A stretch of DNA of 64,000 nt, taken from contig JALDRC010000001.1 in the NCBI GenBank assembly GCA_031316115.1, positions 62,001 through 126,000 of the forward strand, read 5' to 3'. A program made the translations under genes and the position numbers. Below the pieces are notes generated by a model, which saw only the letters and a list, made by a program, of their open reading frames with translations, did not search any database and was not told the origin of the DNA. This stretch comes from Nitrososphaeraceae archaeon. Lineage in GTDB: Archaea; Thermoproteota; Nitrososphaeria; Nitrososphaerales; Nitrososphaeraceae. Below are positions 34,451-43,711 of this stretch, piece after piece. Each line of letters begins with the position of its first letter. Position 1 is the stretch's first letter.

Positions 34451-35650
34451 TTATTTTTTTACGATGAGACTAAATAATTGACGAACAATTAGTTTGGGGT
34501 GATTTATAGCTAATCGCATCATTTTTTTTGCATTAAATTCAGCAGTAATAAAATCAAGGAACTCATCTATCGACATCTCTTTTAGTATCTCTAATTCCTT
34601 ATCCCATTCATCATCAGATAAATTCATCCATCTTGTTTGAACTTTTAGAGCTGCCTGAATTTTATTCCCAATAATTTTTTTCCATTCACTTTCATATTCT
34701 CTTATTAAATTCAGATCTTCAGAAATCAACGATTCAGATCCTATTTTACCAGCTAACCTTCCAAATTCAATTGCATGTCGTATTCCTTCCAAGACCAGTG
34801 GATTTGATTGACCTGCAGCATCTCCTACTACTATTAATCCATCAAAAACTGTCGATATCCTCGTACCTTGATTAGGTATGAAACCTGAATGATATTCAAT
34901 TGGTTGTATAGATCCTAACTCTTGGATAGGTTTTAGTTTCTTACCTACCAATTGATTTAACAGTTCTAGAGGGTCCTCTGATGATTCTGGTTTTCCTATT
35001 CCTACTCCTATTCTAGCTCTATTTGCTGAAATTGGGAATATCCATGAATATCCAGCAGGTGAGTATTGACTGCCTACCATTAGAGTCCAAGTATCTAAAT
35101 CTAATGTTTCACAGTAACATTCGTATTCTGCCCCAACACCATAGCGTGTCCATTTTGAATAATATCCTAGTTTTCTGCCAATAATGCTATTAAAGCCACT
35201 AGCATCAATTACTAACTTACATTGAAATTCATTTTTTCTCCCTTGATTAGATACTATTAAACTAGTAATTTTTTTATTATCTTTAGAAAATATCACATCT
35301 CTTACCGTTGCATTGATAAAGATATCTGCTCCTTTACTTGCTGCAATGGCTGCCAAGTATTGATACAAACCTCTCACATCAAGGACACAGGATTTAGCTT
35401 CAGCTCCATTTATTCTTATATCATTATTTGGAGAAACAAAACGATAATTCTTTATGGGATTATATAATTTAGCAGGTATTCCTAGTTTTTTCATCGCATC
35501 GATCCATGAAACGCCACTGGTTCTAATATTATGAGCAATTGACTTGTCTTTTTCAAAGAGAACGACTTTTAGTCCGTTTCTTGAAGCAGAATATGCTGCG
35601 GAAAGACCAGCTGGACCACCACCTACTATTGCAATATCATAACTATTCAT
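34451..35650 (-). CDS. Geranylgeranyl reductase family FAD enzyme
   Basis: 399 residues. FAD Rossmann motif GGGPAGLSAAYSASRNGLKV at residues 9-28, the second dinucleotide motif VVGDAAGQSNPLVLEGIRHA near 275. This is the digeranylgeranylglycerophospholipid reductase family, which saturates archaeal lipid chains or side chains of quinones. It sits immediately upstream of nuoA on the same strand. Reduction of the menaquinone side chain, a Complex I substrate, would therefore make sense, as would lipid saturation; the sequence cannot decide. Confidence 0.88.
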   Translation of the reverse strand: MNSYDIAIVGGGPAGLSAAYSASRNGLKVVLFEKDKSIAHNIRTSGVSWIDAMKKLGIPAKLYNPIKNYRFVSPNNDIRINGAEAKSCVLDVRGLYQYLAAIAASKGADIFINATVRDVIFSKDNKKITSLIVSNQGRKNEFQCKLVIDASGFNSIIGRKLGYYSKWTRYGVGAEYECYCETLDLDTWTLMVGSQYSPAGYSWIFPISANRARIGVGIGKPESSEDPLELLNQLVGKKLKPIQELGSIQPIEYHSGFIPNQGTRISTVFDGLIVVGDAAGQSNPLVLEGIRHAIEFGRLAGKIGSESLISEDLNLIREYESEWKKIIGNKIQAALKVQTRWMNLSDDEWDKELEILKEMSIDEFLDFITAEFNAKKMMRLAINHPKLIVRQLFSLIVKK

Positions 35651-35761
35651 CTCTTTTTATTTCTTAAGTACTTTGGATTTTTATAAACAATATGAAAATT
35701 TTTGGAATTAATAGGTAGTTATCTAGTAAAGTTTTTTAGATCTCTTGAAACAAGAAAAAAA

Positions 35762-36244
35762 ATGTCAAAATCTCAAAATTCAGAAGAAAATAAATTGAAA
35801 GTGGGTGACAACGCTCCGGATTTTATAATACATCAAGCAAAAAAAAAATTGTCTGATTTTCAGGGAAAAAATGTTGTCATCTATTTTTATCCGCGTGATT
35901 TTACTCCCGGTTGTACAGTAGAAGCTGAAGAATTTTCTATAGATTATCCCAAATATCAAGAAAAAAAAATAGAGATAATAGGTGTTAGTCCAGATGACGA
36001 AAAATCGCATAACAAATTCAGAGATAAAATGAACATACCCTTTTTGTTAACATCAGATACGAATAACCAGATTTCGAAATTATATGGAGTTTATGTATTA
36101 AAAAAATTCATGGGTAAGGAATATCTCGGAGTAGAGAGGTCTACTTTTTTAGTAGATAAAAAAGGAATTATTCGCAAAATTTTCCGAAAGGTGAAACCAA
36201 AAGGACATAGTCTGGAAGTATTGGAATTTTTTTCCAAAATATAA
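35762..36244 (+). CDS. bcp: Peroxiredoxin, PrxQ/Bcp type, single cysteine
   Basis: 160 residues from the ATG at 35762; a longer frame from 35702 adds 20 atypical residues. The peroxidatic Cys is in FYPRDFTPGCTVEAEEF. The resolving Cys five residues later, present in many PrxQ, is replaced (VEAEE), and no other Cys is found, so it should work as a 1-Cys enzyme with an external thiol. Reduces H2O2 and organic peroxides in the cytoplasm. Divergent from the geranylgeranyl reductase. Confidence 0.9.
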   Translation: MSKSQNSEENKLKVGDNAPDFIIHQAKKKLSDFQGKNVVIYFYPRDFTPGCTVEAEEFSIDYPKYQEKKIEIIGVSPDDEKSHNKFRDKMNIPFLLTSDTNNQISKLYGVYVLKKFMGKEYLGVERSTFLVDKKGIIRKIFRKVKPKGHSLEVLEFFSKI

Positions 36245-36282
36245 ACCAAGAAAATCCTAAATTTTATTTTCGAAATATATCT

Positions 36283-36831
36283 TTACATATATATACAATC
36301 TAAGGCATTCTCAATTTTCTTAATGTCTAATTCCAAGAATTCAAATAGAGGCAGATACTGTCCTTTTTTTTCTTGAACATTTTTTAAACTTTGGTTTGAA
36401 CGATACGAAAGTACAGCATTGGAAACAACGCCCAGTAGAATTTCTGAAGTTTTATTCCATTTTTCGACTAGATTGTCCTGGGATAAAGTGATAATTTTTG
36501 AAAGCTTTGAAAATGCACCAATGATCAATATCCTCAATTTTTGAAACTCTAGTTTGTAAGGATTATTGTCTGCGATTTGAGGTAAATTAACGCATATAAA
36601 ATATTGATAATAATCTAGATTCTTAAGGATACTGATTGATTTACCTATTGCCAGAATTTCTTTTTTTTTTCTTGATACTTGAAATTTTAGTTGGTTTATA
36701 ATTCCATTAACTTCTTCTACGAGAAAATAATCTGTAGTTATTCCATCGTTAATAATAAATTTTTGACAGCCCTTCAAATCATACAGATACAAATATTTTT
36801 CTATAATTAGGGACGTTAAATCAGTTCCCAA
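36283..36831 (-). CDS. Hypothetical protein (182 aa)
   Basis: Begins MGTDLTSLIIEKYLYLYDLK. An N-terminal beta-rich domain with ISRKKKEILAIGKSISILK-like strand-helix features is followed by a helical half (LRILIIGAFSKLSKIITLSQ). No motif is recognised. It lies 13 bp downstream of the ferritin-like gene on the same strand, so the two are probably co-transcribed. Confidence 0.55.
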   Translation of the reverse strand: MGTDLTSLIIEKYLYLYDLKGCQKFIINDGITTDYFLVEEVNGIINQLKFQVSRKKKEILAIGKSISILKNLDYYQYFICVNLPQIADNNPYKLEFQKLRILIIGAFSKLSKIITLSQDNLVEKWNKTSEILLGVVSNAVLSYRSNQSLKNVQEKKGQYLPLFEFLELDIKKIENALDCIYM

Positions 36832-36843
36832 GGCAAACTATAC

Positions 36844-37269
36844 CTAGTTTTTTTCTGAATAAGATTCTATTAATTGTCTGATATGTTTCAATATTTGAAT
36901 ATGGTGTTCTTCATCTACTACTACACTTTTGATAAGTTCTTTAATTTCAATATCATCAGATAGATTGATACATTCTGATAAAATATTTTTTGACCTTAGT
37001 TCTTCTTCAATTGATTCGTCAATCCCTTCCTTGGTAAGATGAGCACTTCCAGAAGAACCTTCTATTTTTGCCATTGCTTGAGTAATGTATTGAATATGTT
37101 TTATTCCATCGTTTAATAATGTGTTAAAATAATTTCTTATCAGATTATTCTCAATATCTTTAAGCAGAGAACTATAATGAAGTATTTCATGTTTTTCTGC
37201 TTCATGTTGTTTTTTAAGCAAGTCATATAGTTTCTGTTGTTTCTCAAGATCGTCTCGACTAGTTTTCAA
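36844..37269 (-). CDS. Ferritin-like / rubrerythrin-like helical protein
   Basis: 141 residues, a four-helix bundle pattern. Helix 1 has EAEKHEILHYSSLL, helix 2 DGIKHIQYITQAM, helix 3 EEELRSKNILSECIN and helix 4 VVDEEHHIQILKHIRQ. The E..H and EEHH placements are those of a di-iron site, although the second helix lacks the usual Glu before His. Possible iron storage, oxidase or peroxide reductase. It is next to the peroxiredoxin region, fitting oxidative-stress defence. Confidence 0.6.
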   Translation of the reverse strand: MKTSRDDLEKQQKLYDLLKKQHEAEKHEILHYSSLLKDIENNLIRNYFNTLLNDGIKHIQYITQAMAKIEGSSGSAHLTKEGIDESIEEELRSKNILSECINLSDDIEIKELIKSVVVDEEHHIQILKHIRQLIESYSEKN

Positions 37270-37365
37270 TAACCGAGTTTACTTATTCAGAAATAAAAAA
37301 GTGCTGTTTTTTCTTTCTTAAAAGAACTAGAAAAATATTATAATTACATATCAAGTATTACTTTT

Positions 37366-37494
37366 GTGTCGCTCGGGGATATTTTTTGTAATTGCAACTG
37401 CCATAAGAGATATGGTGACAGATCTTTCTGTCGAAAATGCATAGAAAAGCATAAAGCTTCACCTTATTATAATATAATGAAAAAATTTAATTGA
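37366..37494 (+). CDS. Possible Cys-rich zinc-binding micropeptide (42 aa)
   Basis: A GTG-started frame gives VSLGDIFCNCNCHKRYGDRS then FCRKCIEKHKASPYY. The pattern C-x-C-x-C-H ... C-x2-C-x3-H could make one treble-clef or knuckle zinc site. No ATG is in frame; the frame remains open upstream to a TAA. It ends 9 bp before tRNA-Leu on the opposite strand. May be real or the 3' remnant of a longer gene. Confidence 0.35.
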   Translation: MSLGDIFCNCNCHKRYGDRSFCRKCIEKHKASPYYNIMKKFN

Positions 37495-37502
37495 TATTTA
37501 AA

Positions 37503-37587
37503 TGCGGGAGATGGGATTTGAACCCACGAACCCCTAAGGGATAAGAGCCTCAGTCTTACGCCTTTGACCAGGCTGGGCGACCCCCGC
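37503..37587 (-). tRNA. tRNA-Leu(GAG)
   Basis: Minus strand: acceptor GCGGGGG pairs with CTCCCGC (one G-U), discriminator A at 37503. Anticodon stem TAAGA/TCTTA with loop CTGAGGC gives anticodon GAG. The long variable arm (CCCTTAGGGG) is a class II feature of Leu. T arm GTGGG/CCCAT-type with GTTCAAATC. No intron. Confidence 0.95.
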
Positions 37588-37686
37588 ATAGAAACAAATC
37601 TCAAAAAGAGCTAATTTGAATATTACCTTTGAGAAAATGATATTTAATTATAATAGTTTTTATATAATTTCTTTTTTCATTAAATT

Positions 37687-37920
37687 GTGTTAATTCCTGT
37701 AAGATGCTTTACATGTGGGACATTAATTGCAGATAAATATACCGATTATAAAGAGAGGGTTAAATCTGGTGAACAAGAGTCCCAGGTACTCGATTCACTT
37801 GGCATAAAAAGATATTGTTGTAGAAGAATGCTTATTTCAGGCGTTGAGACAATATATCAAGTAATCCCATACTACGAAGTTCTAAGAAGAAGATTAACAG
37901 AGATGCAATCAGATAGTTAA
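37687..37920 (+). CDS. rpoN: RNA polymerase subunit N (RPB10)
   Basis: 77 residues from a GTG start. Zinc motif [10 protein letters not shown] at residues 3-12 and RYCCRRMLI at 43-51, the atypical CxxC...CC site of archaeal RpoN and eukaryotic Rpb10. Structural subunit of RNA polymerase. It opens the rpoN-eno-rpsB-memo-mvk cluster, which is conserved across archaea; enolase follows after 11 bp. Confidence 0.96.
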   Translation: MLIPVRCFTCGTLIADKYTDYKERVKSGEQESQVLDSLGIKRYCCRRMLISGVETIYQVIPYYEVLRRRLTEMQSDS

Positions 37921-37931
37921 AAAGAACGAAA

Positions 37932-39173
37932 ATGCCAATCGTCACTAGCATAAAAGGACGTATTATTTTCAATAGTAGAGGAGATGAAGGGATTGAGGTT
38001 GATGTTATTTCAGATGATAAATATTTAGGAAGAGCATGTTCTCCCTCAGGTGCTAGTGTCGGAAAACACGAAGTAATAAATTTTAAAGAAAATAGTGCGG
38101 AAAAATCGTTACAAGAATTCAATAAAAATCTATCAAGATTTATTGGAATTGAATCCGAAGATCCATATTCTATTCATGAAGTCTTAAAAAGTATAGATAA
38201 TTCCGAAAATTATAGTAACCTGGGCGGTTCTGTTGCATATGCAATAAGCGTTGCATCATTAGATTCGGCATCAAAAGCATTAGAGGTTCCATTATTTCAA
38301 TTACTTAATAATTCAGGAAATTATAAATTTCCTTTTCCACTCGGAAACGTGATTGGAGGAGGTTCACATGCAGGTCCTGGTACACCAGATATCCAGGAAT
38401 TCTTAATATGCCCCATAGGAGCCAGGTCAATTGTAGATGCTATAAAAATAAATCTTGCTGTGCATCGCCAAGTTAGAAACATCTTAGAATCCATTGATAA
38501 GAAATTCACTTATGGACGAGGTGATGAAGGTGCTTGGGCTCCTAATATAGATAATGACAAGGCAATCGAAATCTTAGAAAAAGCTATTCTTGACCTAGGG
38601 TACACAGTAGGTAAAGAGGTAGCTATAGGAATAGATTTTGCGAGCTCTTCTTTTTGGAATGAATTAAAACAAAATTACGAATACAAAAGACAAGGATTGA
38701 TTAGGACCAGTGAAGAACAGATTGAATTTGTAAATAACTTAATATCTAAATATAAGATTATTTATGCGGAAGATCCTGTTCATGAAGAAGATTTTGAAAG
38801 TATGAGTGTAATTACAGCCAAGAACCCCGCTTGTATTATAACAGGCGATGATATGTTAGTGACCAACCAGAATAGAGTAAGACAATCACAAGAATTTAGG
38901 GCGTGTAGTGGGGCAATATTAAAAATTAATCAGGCAGGCAGTGTTTTTGATGCAATAAATTTCGCTAATGAGTGTAATAGGAATAAAATAAAAATTATCA
39001 CATCACATAGATCAGGTGAATCTGTTGATTCGCATATATCAGAAATAGCGATAGCCACAAATTCTAAGATGTTAAAAGCAGGAATAGTGGGGGGAGAAAG
39101 AATATCTAAATTAAACCAATTAATACGATTAAACGAGTATGATTTAATAAAAGGTATGGTAGAAGTTTTCTAA
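37932..39173 (+). CDS. eno: Enolase
   Basis: 413 residues. 2-phosphoglycerate dehydration in glycolysis/gluconeogenesis. Visible sites: GRACSPSGASVGKHE N-terminal loop, GVIGGGSHAGP-like NVIGGGSHAGPGTPDIQEFL, metal ligands in IGIDFASS and IYAEDPVHEED, catalytic Lys in AILKINQAG, and ITSHRSGESVD. Slightly shorter than bacterial enolase (about 430). Operon member, 7 bp before rpsB. Confidence 0.95.
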   Translation: MPIVTSIKGRIIFNSRGDEGIEVDVISDDKYLGRACSPSGASVGKHEVINFKENSAEKSLQEFNKNLSRFIGIESEDPYSIHEVLKSIDNSENYSNLGGSVAYAISVASLDSASKALEVPLFQLLNNSGNYKFPFPLGNVIGGGSHAGPGTPDIQEFLICPIGARSIVDAIKINLAVHRQVRNILESIDKKFTYGRGDEGAWAPNIDNDKAIEILEKAILDLGYTVGKEVAIGIDFASSSFWNELKQNYEYKRQGLIRTSEEQIEFVNNLISKYKIIYAEDPVHEEDFESMSVITAKNPACIITGDDMLVTNQNRVRQSQEFRACSGAILKINQAGSVFDAINFANECNRNKIKIITSHRSGESVDSHISEIAIATNSKMLKAGIVGGERISKLNQLIRLNEYDLIKGMVEVF

Positions 39174-39180
39174 TCTTCAA

Positions 39181-39981
39181 ATGAATAACAATATAGAATT
39201 AGATAATAATGAAAGAAATAGCAGTGATTCTCCTGTGCAATCTGATGAGGGTAACATAGAATCCCAACTTCCTGCTGAGGAAACCACTCATTCTAGCGAA
39301 ATACAAAAAGAAAACGAACCAGACAATTCAGTCACCAGCGAACAGGCAACTAATGAGGGTGATGATTCATTTTCTGAAGGTGAAAATTTAGAAAAAATGA
39401 TTCTATCGACTGGAATAAGAGTAGGAACTCCAGTAAAGACTAAATCAATGTCTCCGTACATCATCAGAGCAAATCCAGAAGGACTTTATATTTTGGACAT
39501 TAGTAAGACATTGCAAAGAATAGACATAGCAGCAAAATTCATCGGAAGAACTAACATAACAAAAGTAGCAGTAACATCTGCTAGAGAGTATGGAAAGAAA
39601 CCCATCGAAAAATTCTGCGAAGCAACTGGCGCTATTCCAATATTAGGACGATTTATGCCTGGAACTTTTACTAATCCATCATTACCCAAATACATGGAAC
39701 CAGACATTGTAATTGTTACTGATCCACAAGCTGATCATCAGGCTGTGATAGAGGCTACAAGAGCAGGTGTTCCTGTTATCGCAGTTTCCAACAGTGATAA
39801 CGTTATTTCCAATGTAGATCTCGTTATTCCAGCAAACAATCGTGGTAGAAAAGCATTAGCAACTGTTTATTGGTTACTAGCTCGAGAAGTTATGAAGAAA
39901 CAAGGTAAGATAAAATCAGACAAGGAAATGAAAACAAGTATAGACGATTTCGAAACAAAATTAGTAGAAGAAATGATTTGA
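39181..39981 (+). CDS. rpsB: Small-subunit ribosomal protein uS2, with acidic N-terminal extension
   Basis: 266 residues. The core starts near residue 70 and shows GLYILDISKTLQRIDIAAKF, GRFMPGTFTNPSLPKYMEPD and VIVTDPQADHQAVIEATRAG, all characteristic of uS2. The first 68 residues are a low-complexity Glu/Asp/Ser/Asn tail absent from most archaeal S2 (about 200 residues). It is a ribosome assembly and mRNA-binding component. The stop overlaps the MEMO start by 4 bp. Confidence 0.95.
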   Translation: MNNNIELDNNERNSSDSPVQSDEGNIESQLPAEETTHSSEIQKENEPDNSVTSEQATNEGDDSFSEGENLEKMILSTGIRVGTPVKTKSMSPYIIRANPEGLYILDISKTLQRIDIAAKFIGRTNITKVAVTSAREYGKKPIEKFCEATGAIPILGRFMPGTFTNPSLPKYMEPDIVIVTDPQADHQAVIEATRAGVPVIAVSNSDNVISNVDLVIPANNRGRKALATVYWLLAREVMKKQGKIKSDKEMKTSIDDFETKLVEEMI

Positions 39982-40823
39982 AAAATATTAGGTCTCCTAA
40001 TTTTGCCGGAATTTTTTATCCTTCTAAAAAACATGAACTGCTAGATTCACTAACTTTTTGTTTTGATTATAGTAATTTTGGTCCAAAAGATAAGATTGAC
40101 AAATCTATCAAGAAAAGAATTTATGGGCTTGTCGTACCGCATGCCGCATATGTTTTTTCTGGTGCTATCGCAGCGCAAGCATATTATGAAATATTAGACA
40201 TTCCTATAGATACATTCATTCTAATTGGACCAGACCATAATGGAATAGGAAGTGGAATATCGATTGTAGTAGATGGTCTATGGGAAACCCCTCTTGGAAC
40301 AGTAGAGATAAACAAGTCTATCTCTGAAAAAATAATTGAAAATTCATCTAACATGAGTGTTGATGTTAATGCACACGCTCATGAGCATTCTTTAGAAGTT
40401 CAAATTCCATTTCTTCAATACCGTAGAAGAAATACTTTTAAAATAGTCCCTATTTTAATGAAAGATCAAAATACATATACCTCAATAGCCCTTGGACAAT
40501 CTATCTTTGAAGCAACAGAAGATACTAACACTATGATTATTTCAACATCTGATCTGACCCACTATGAACCCTATGAGATTGCATATGACAAAGATCTTGA
40601 AGTAATAAAAAAAATAGAGAAAATAAGCATCGAATCGTTTTATGATTACATCAAAGTTGGAAACGTTTCTCTGTGTGGTCCTGGACCCATAGCTGTGCTT
40701 ATGAAAATAGCTCAATCACAAGGTGCACAAAAAGGAATTTTATTAAAATACTCAACAAGTGGGGATATTGATTCTGACTTTAAAAATACAGTAGTAGGTT
40801 ACGCTTCAATAGCATTAATATGA
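39978..40823 (+). CDS. MEMO1 family protein
   Basis: 281 residues from a TTG overlapping the rpsB stop (TTGA). Signatures: GIFYPSKKHEL, VPHAAYVFSGAIAAQAYYEI, LIGPDHNG, HAHEHSLEVQIPFLQY and STSDLTHYEPYE. The fold relates to non-haem iron dioxygenases of the LigB type with His/Asp ligands kept. Archaeal role unknown; conserved next to rpsB and mevalonate kinase in many archaea. It overlaps mvk by 4 bp. Confidence 0.92.
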   Translation: MKNIRSPNFAGIFYPSKKHELLDSLTFCFDYSNFGPKDKIDKSIKKRIYGLVVPHAAYVFSGAIAAQAYYEILDIPIDTFILIGPDHNGIGSGISIVVDGLWETPLGTVEINKSISEKIIENSSNMSVDVNAHAHEHSLEVQIPFLQYRRRNTFKIVPILMKDQNTYTSIALGQSIFEATEDTNTMIISTSDLTHYEPYEIAYDKDLEVIKKIEKISIESFYDYIKVGNVSLCGPGPIAVLMKIAQSQGAQKGILLKYSTSGDIDSDFKNTVVGYASIALI

Positions 40824-41794
40824 TTTCATATAACGGACATATTTCATATGCTTCGGCTCCCGCGAAAATTATTTTATTTGGGGAACATTTTGTGGTATAT
40901 GAAAAACCTGCAATACTTGCTTCCATAGATAAAAGAGTACACATTATTGTGATAAAAAATGATAATGAAAATAGCATAATAATTAATGATAGAATCTTTG
41001 GAAAGAAATATTATCCCATTTCTGTATTTGCAGATTTAGAAAGATTTTCAAATGATATTTATTTTCCTTTATTATACACAATAAAAAAAAATTCTGCATT
41101 CAAATCAAACGTCGGATTAGAATTTACAATAAATTCAGATATTCCATATGGCATGGGTTTAGGGTCGTCTGCAGCATTAAGCGTAGCTACTGTCGCTTGT
41201 TTATCAAATATTTTTAAAGCGATAAAAAAGGAAAAAATATTAGAATTGGCTATAGAGGCTGAAAAACTAGTCCACAAAAACTCTTCTGGAGCAGATTGCA
41301 TAGTTACTACTTATGGTGGTCTCTTACTATATCAAAAAAAGAGTTTTCGAAAATTGGAATCAAAAAGAGAATTATCTTTGTTCCTAATACCTACAGGAAT
41401 TAAACATTCAACAGGAGAGCTTGTCGATTTTGTAAAAAAATTTAAATCATCTAATTTAGATAATTTTCATAAATTAGCTAATGCTTCAGAAAATATCACT
41501 AAAAGGGCGATACGAGCTATAAAGGATGGTAATGAAATTATGTTAGGTGACCTAATGAACGAAAATCAAATTTTATTAGAAAAAATAGGAGTTTCTAATC
41601 TCATAATAGACAAGATTATCGGATTGTGTTATAAATATCAAGCTTTGGGATCTAAGATAACTGGCGCAGGGGGAGGAGGCTGTGTTTTGGCATTAATAAA
41701 AGCAGAGATTAAAAATAGCTTTATGCGTAATATGGAAAAAGAAGGGTTTCAGTGTATCCCCGTTGAGTTAGAAACTGATGGTTTGATTTATTAA
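40820..41794 (+). CDS. mvk: Mevalonate kinase
   Basis: 324 residues of the GHMP kinase family. Motif 1 is APAKIILFGEHFVVYEKPA (residues 14-32), ATP-loop motif 2 is YGMGLGSSAALSVA near 108, and motif 3 is SKITGAGGGGCVLAL near 280. It phosphorylates mevalonate for isoprenoid synthesis. The order mvk-ipk-idi2-idsA places four consecutive isoprenoid steps in one operon. Confidence 0.95.
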   Translation: MISYNGHISYASAPAKIILFGEHFVVYEKPAILASIDKRVHIIVIKNDNENSIIINDRIFGKKYYPISVFADLERFSNDIYFPLLYTIKKNSAFKSNVGLEFTINSDIPYGMGLGSSAALSVATVACLSNIFKAIKKEKILELAIEAEKLVHKNSSGADCIVTTYGGLLLYQKKSFRKLESKRELSLFLIPTGIKHSTGELVDFVKKFKSSNLDNFHKLANASENITKRAIRAIKDGNEIMLGDLMNENQILLEKIGVSNLIIDKIIGLCYKYQALGSKITGAGGGGCVLALIKAEIKNSFMRNMEKEGFQCIPVELETDGLIY

Positions 41795-41827
41795 AATTTA
41801 AAAGAAATGTATTTTAGTGTTTTTTAA

Positions 41828-42631
41828 TTGGATGAAAAACTAACAATAATAAAATTAGGCGGGTCGGTTATTACTAACAAAAATAGACCGTTAACCCCTA
41901 ACAAAGATGCGATAAGAAAACTAGCGAGAGTAATCTCGAAAATTCAAATTCCTTTAATAATAATCCACGGAGGAGGATCATTTGGTCATTATTGGTCAGT
42001 TAAATACGATATGCATACAAAACCGGAAAAATATAATTCGAAAGGAATTTCGATTGTTCATTCATCGATGTTAGAACTGAACAGAATAGTTACTGAAGAA
42101 TTCTCCAAAGAGAACACCTTTCCATATAGTATACCACCATTTTCTTTCTTATCAGAAGGAAAACCTTTGAAGAGAAAAATCAAGGAACTTAAAACTATGA
42201 CTGAGAATAAAATAATTCCCATTACTTATGGAGACGTAGTTCATGTCGGGGCAAATACATATTCTATTGTTTCTGGAGATGTTCTTGTTACTCTCTTGAG
42301 TAATATTTTAAAACCTTCCAAGGTGATTTTTACTATAAATGTTGATGGTTTATTTAATAATCTACATGATAAAAAAATAATAAGCGAAATAAACCTATCT
42401 CAGTTTGAGCAACAGAAAAAGAGTATTATAACTAACACAGTTTGTGGTGTAGGTGATGTTACCGGCGGAATGAAAAGAAAGATGCAAGAAGCATTAAAGA
42501 TTGCTGATAAAGGAACTGATGTGATTTTTATAAACGGATTGCGCTCTGGAAACTTAAAGAATGTGTTGACTCAAAAAAGTTTAAAGATACGGTTTTTAAA
42601 GGTAAGAAATGAGTTATTGATACATGACTGA
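41828..42631 (+). CDS. ipk: Isopentenyl phosphate kinase
   Basis: 267 residues from TTG at 41828 (the nearby ATG is in another frame). Amino-acid-kinase fold: IIKLGGSVITNKNRP at the N-terminus, IIIHGGGSFGHYWSVKYD with the catalytic His for isopentenyl phosphate, and GVGDVTGGMKRKMQEAL near 217. It makes IPP from isopentenyl phosphate in the archaeal mevalonate pathway. The stop overlaps the idi2 start by 8 bp. Confidence 0.94.
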   Translation: MDEKLTIIKLGGSVITNKNRPLTPNKDAIRKLARVISKIQIPLIIIHGGGSFGHYWSVKYDMHTKPEKYNSKGISIVHSSMLELNRIVTEEFSKENTFPYSIPPFSFLSEGKPLKRKIKELKTMTENKIIPITYGDVVHVGANTYSIVSGDVLVTLLSNILKPSKVIFTINVDGLFNNLHDKKIISEINLSQFEQQKKSIITNTVCGVGDVTGGMKRKMQEALKIADKGTDVIFINGLRSGNLKNVLTQKSLKIRFLKVRNELLIHD

Positions 42632-43711
42632 TAATAAAGATGAGATCAAAGTAATCATGCAACGTAAAAAAGATGGTATAGAAATTCCTCTTTCTAATAA
42701 TGTTCAATCAAGATTTTCATCCAATTATTTAGAATATGTTAAACTAATCCATAATGCCTTACCAGAGGTAAATTTCGATGATATCGATTTATCTACCACA
42801 TTCTTGACATATAACTTTGGATCTCCAATTATCATTGATTCAATGACAGGAGGTACACCGAAGCTTTGAAAATTAATTCAAGATTGGCTAAAATAGCAGA
42901 AAAATATAGACTTGGGATGGGATTAGGAAGTCAACGAGCAGGTTTAAAAAGCCAGTCTTTGGCTGAGACTTACTCAATAGCAAGGAAAAACGCACCATCT
43001 GCTTTCTTAATAGCAAATATAGGAGGACCACAGCTTTCTGAAGGGCTTGATTTAAACTCAATATCTGACATAATTTCTATGATCGAAGCAAATGCATTAG
43101 TTATCCATCTTAATCCCTTACAAGAATTAATTCAACCCGAAGGTGAACCTAAATACAAAGGTGTCTATAACAAAATAGTAGAAATTAAAGATAAGATCGA
43201 TATTCCAATTATAGTAAAAGAGGTTGGTTCCGGAATTTCAAAAGAAGTAGCTTTAAAGTTGGAAAAGGCAAACATAGATTCAATAAACATAGCTGGGTCA
43301 GGAGGGACAAGTTGGGCTGGAGTAGAACGTATAAGAGCTGGCCAATTAAAGAACTCTTTAAAAGAACATTTAGGAGATTTATTTTGGGATTGGGGTATTC
43401 CTACCGCTCAAAGTTTGATAGAAGTAAAGAGTTCTGTGCGTCTACCAGTTATTGCTTCTGGGGGAATAAGAAACGGATTAGAAATTGCCAAATGTTTAGT
43501 TTTGGGGGCAAGTATGTGTGCTTTGGCATATCCTTTTCTGAAAGCTGCCGCTGACTCTGAAGAAGCTTTACTCGAATTTGTGAACTTTCTTTTCACAGAA
43601 TTAAAGAGTGTAATGTTCCTAACAGGCACTTCTTACATATCCCAACTCGCAAGCTTAAGGTATATATTAACAGGAGAATTAGCAGATAGGGTTAACAAAA
43701 ATGGATGCTGA
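42624..43711 (+). pseudogene. idi2: Type II isopentenyl-diphosphate isomerase, split by a one-base frameshift
   Basis: Two frames, 42624-42869 (81 aa) and 42866-43711 (281 aa), together cover a normal Idi2 (about 360 aa). The first ends IIIDSMTGGTPKL then TGA; the second begins with TTG (overlapping as TTGA) and reads KINSRLAKIAEKY, GMGLGSQRAGL, IVKEVGSGIS, NIAGSGGTSWAGVE and ASGGIRNGLEIA, the FMN and substrate motifs. Adding one base in ACACCGAAGC restores TPEALKINSRLAK, the family sequence. So it is a deletion in the genome or assembly, or a real two-part protein. The enzyme makes DMAPP from IPP and should be essential. Confidence 0.85.

Noticed and set aside
42624-43711. Programmed -1/+1 frameshifting in idi2
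   Set aside because: No slippery heptamer, pseudoknot or Shine-Dalgarno stimulator is apparent near the junction; a one-base deletion explains the data more simply.
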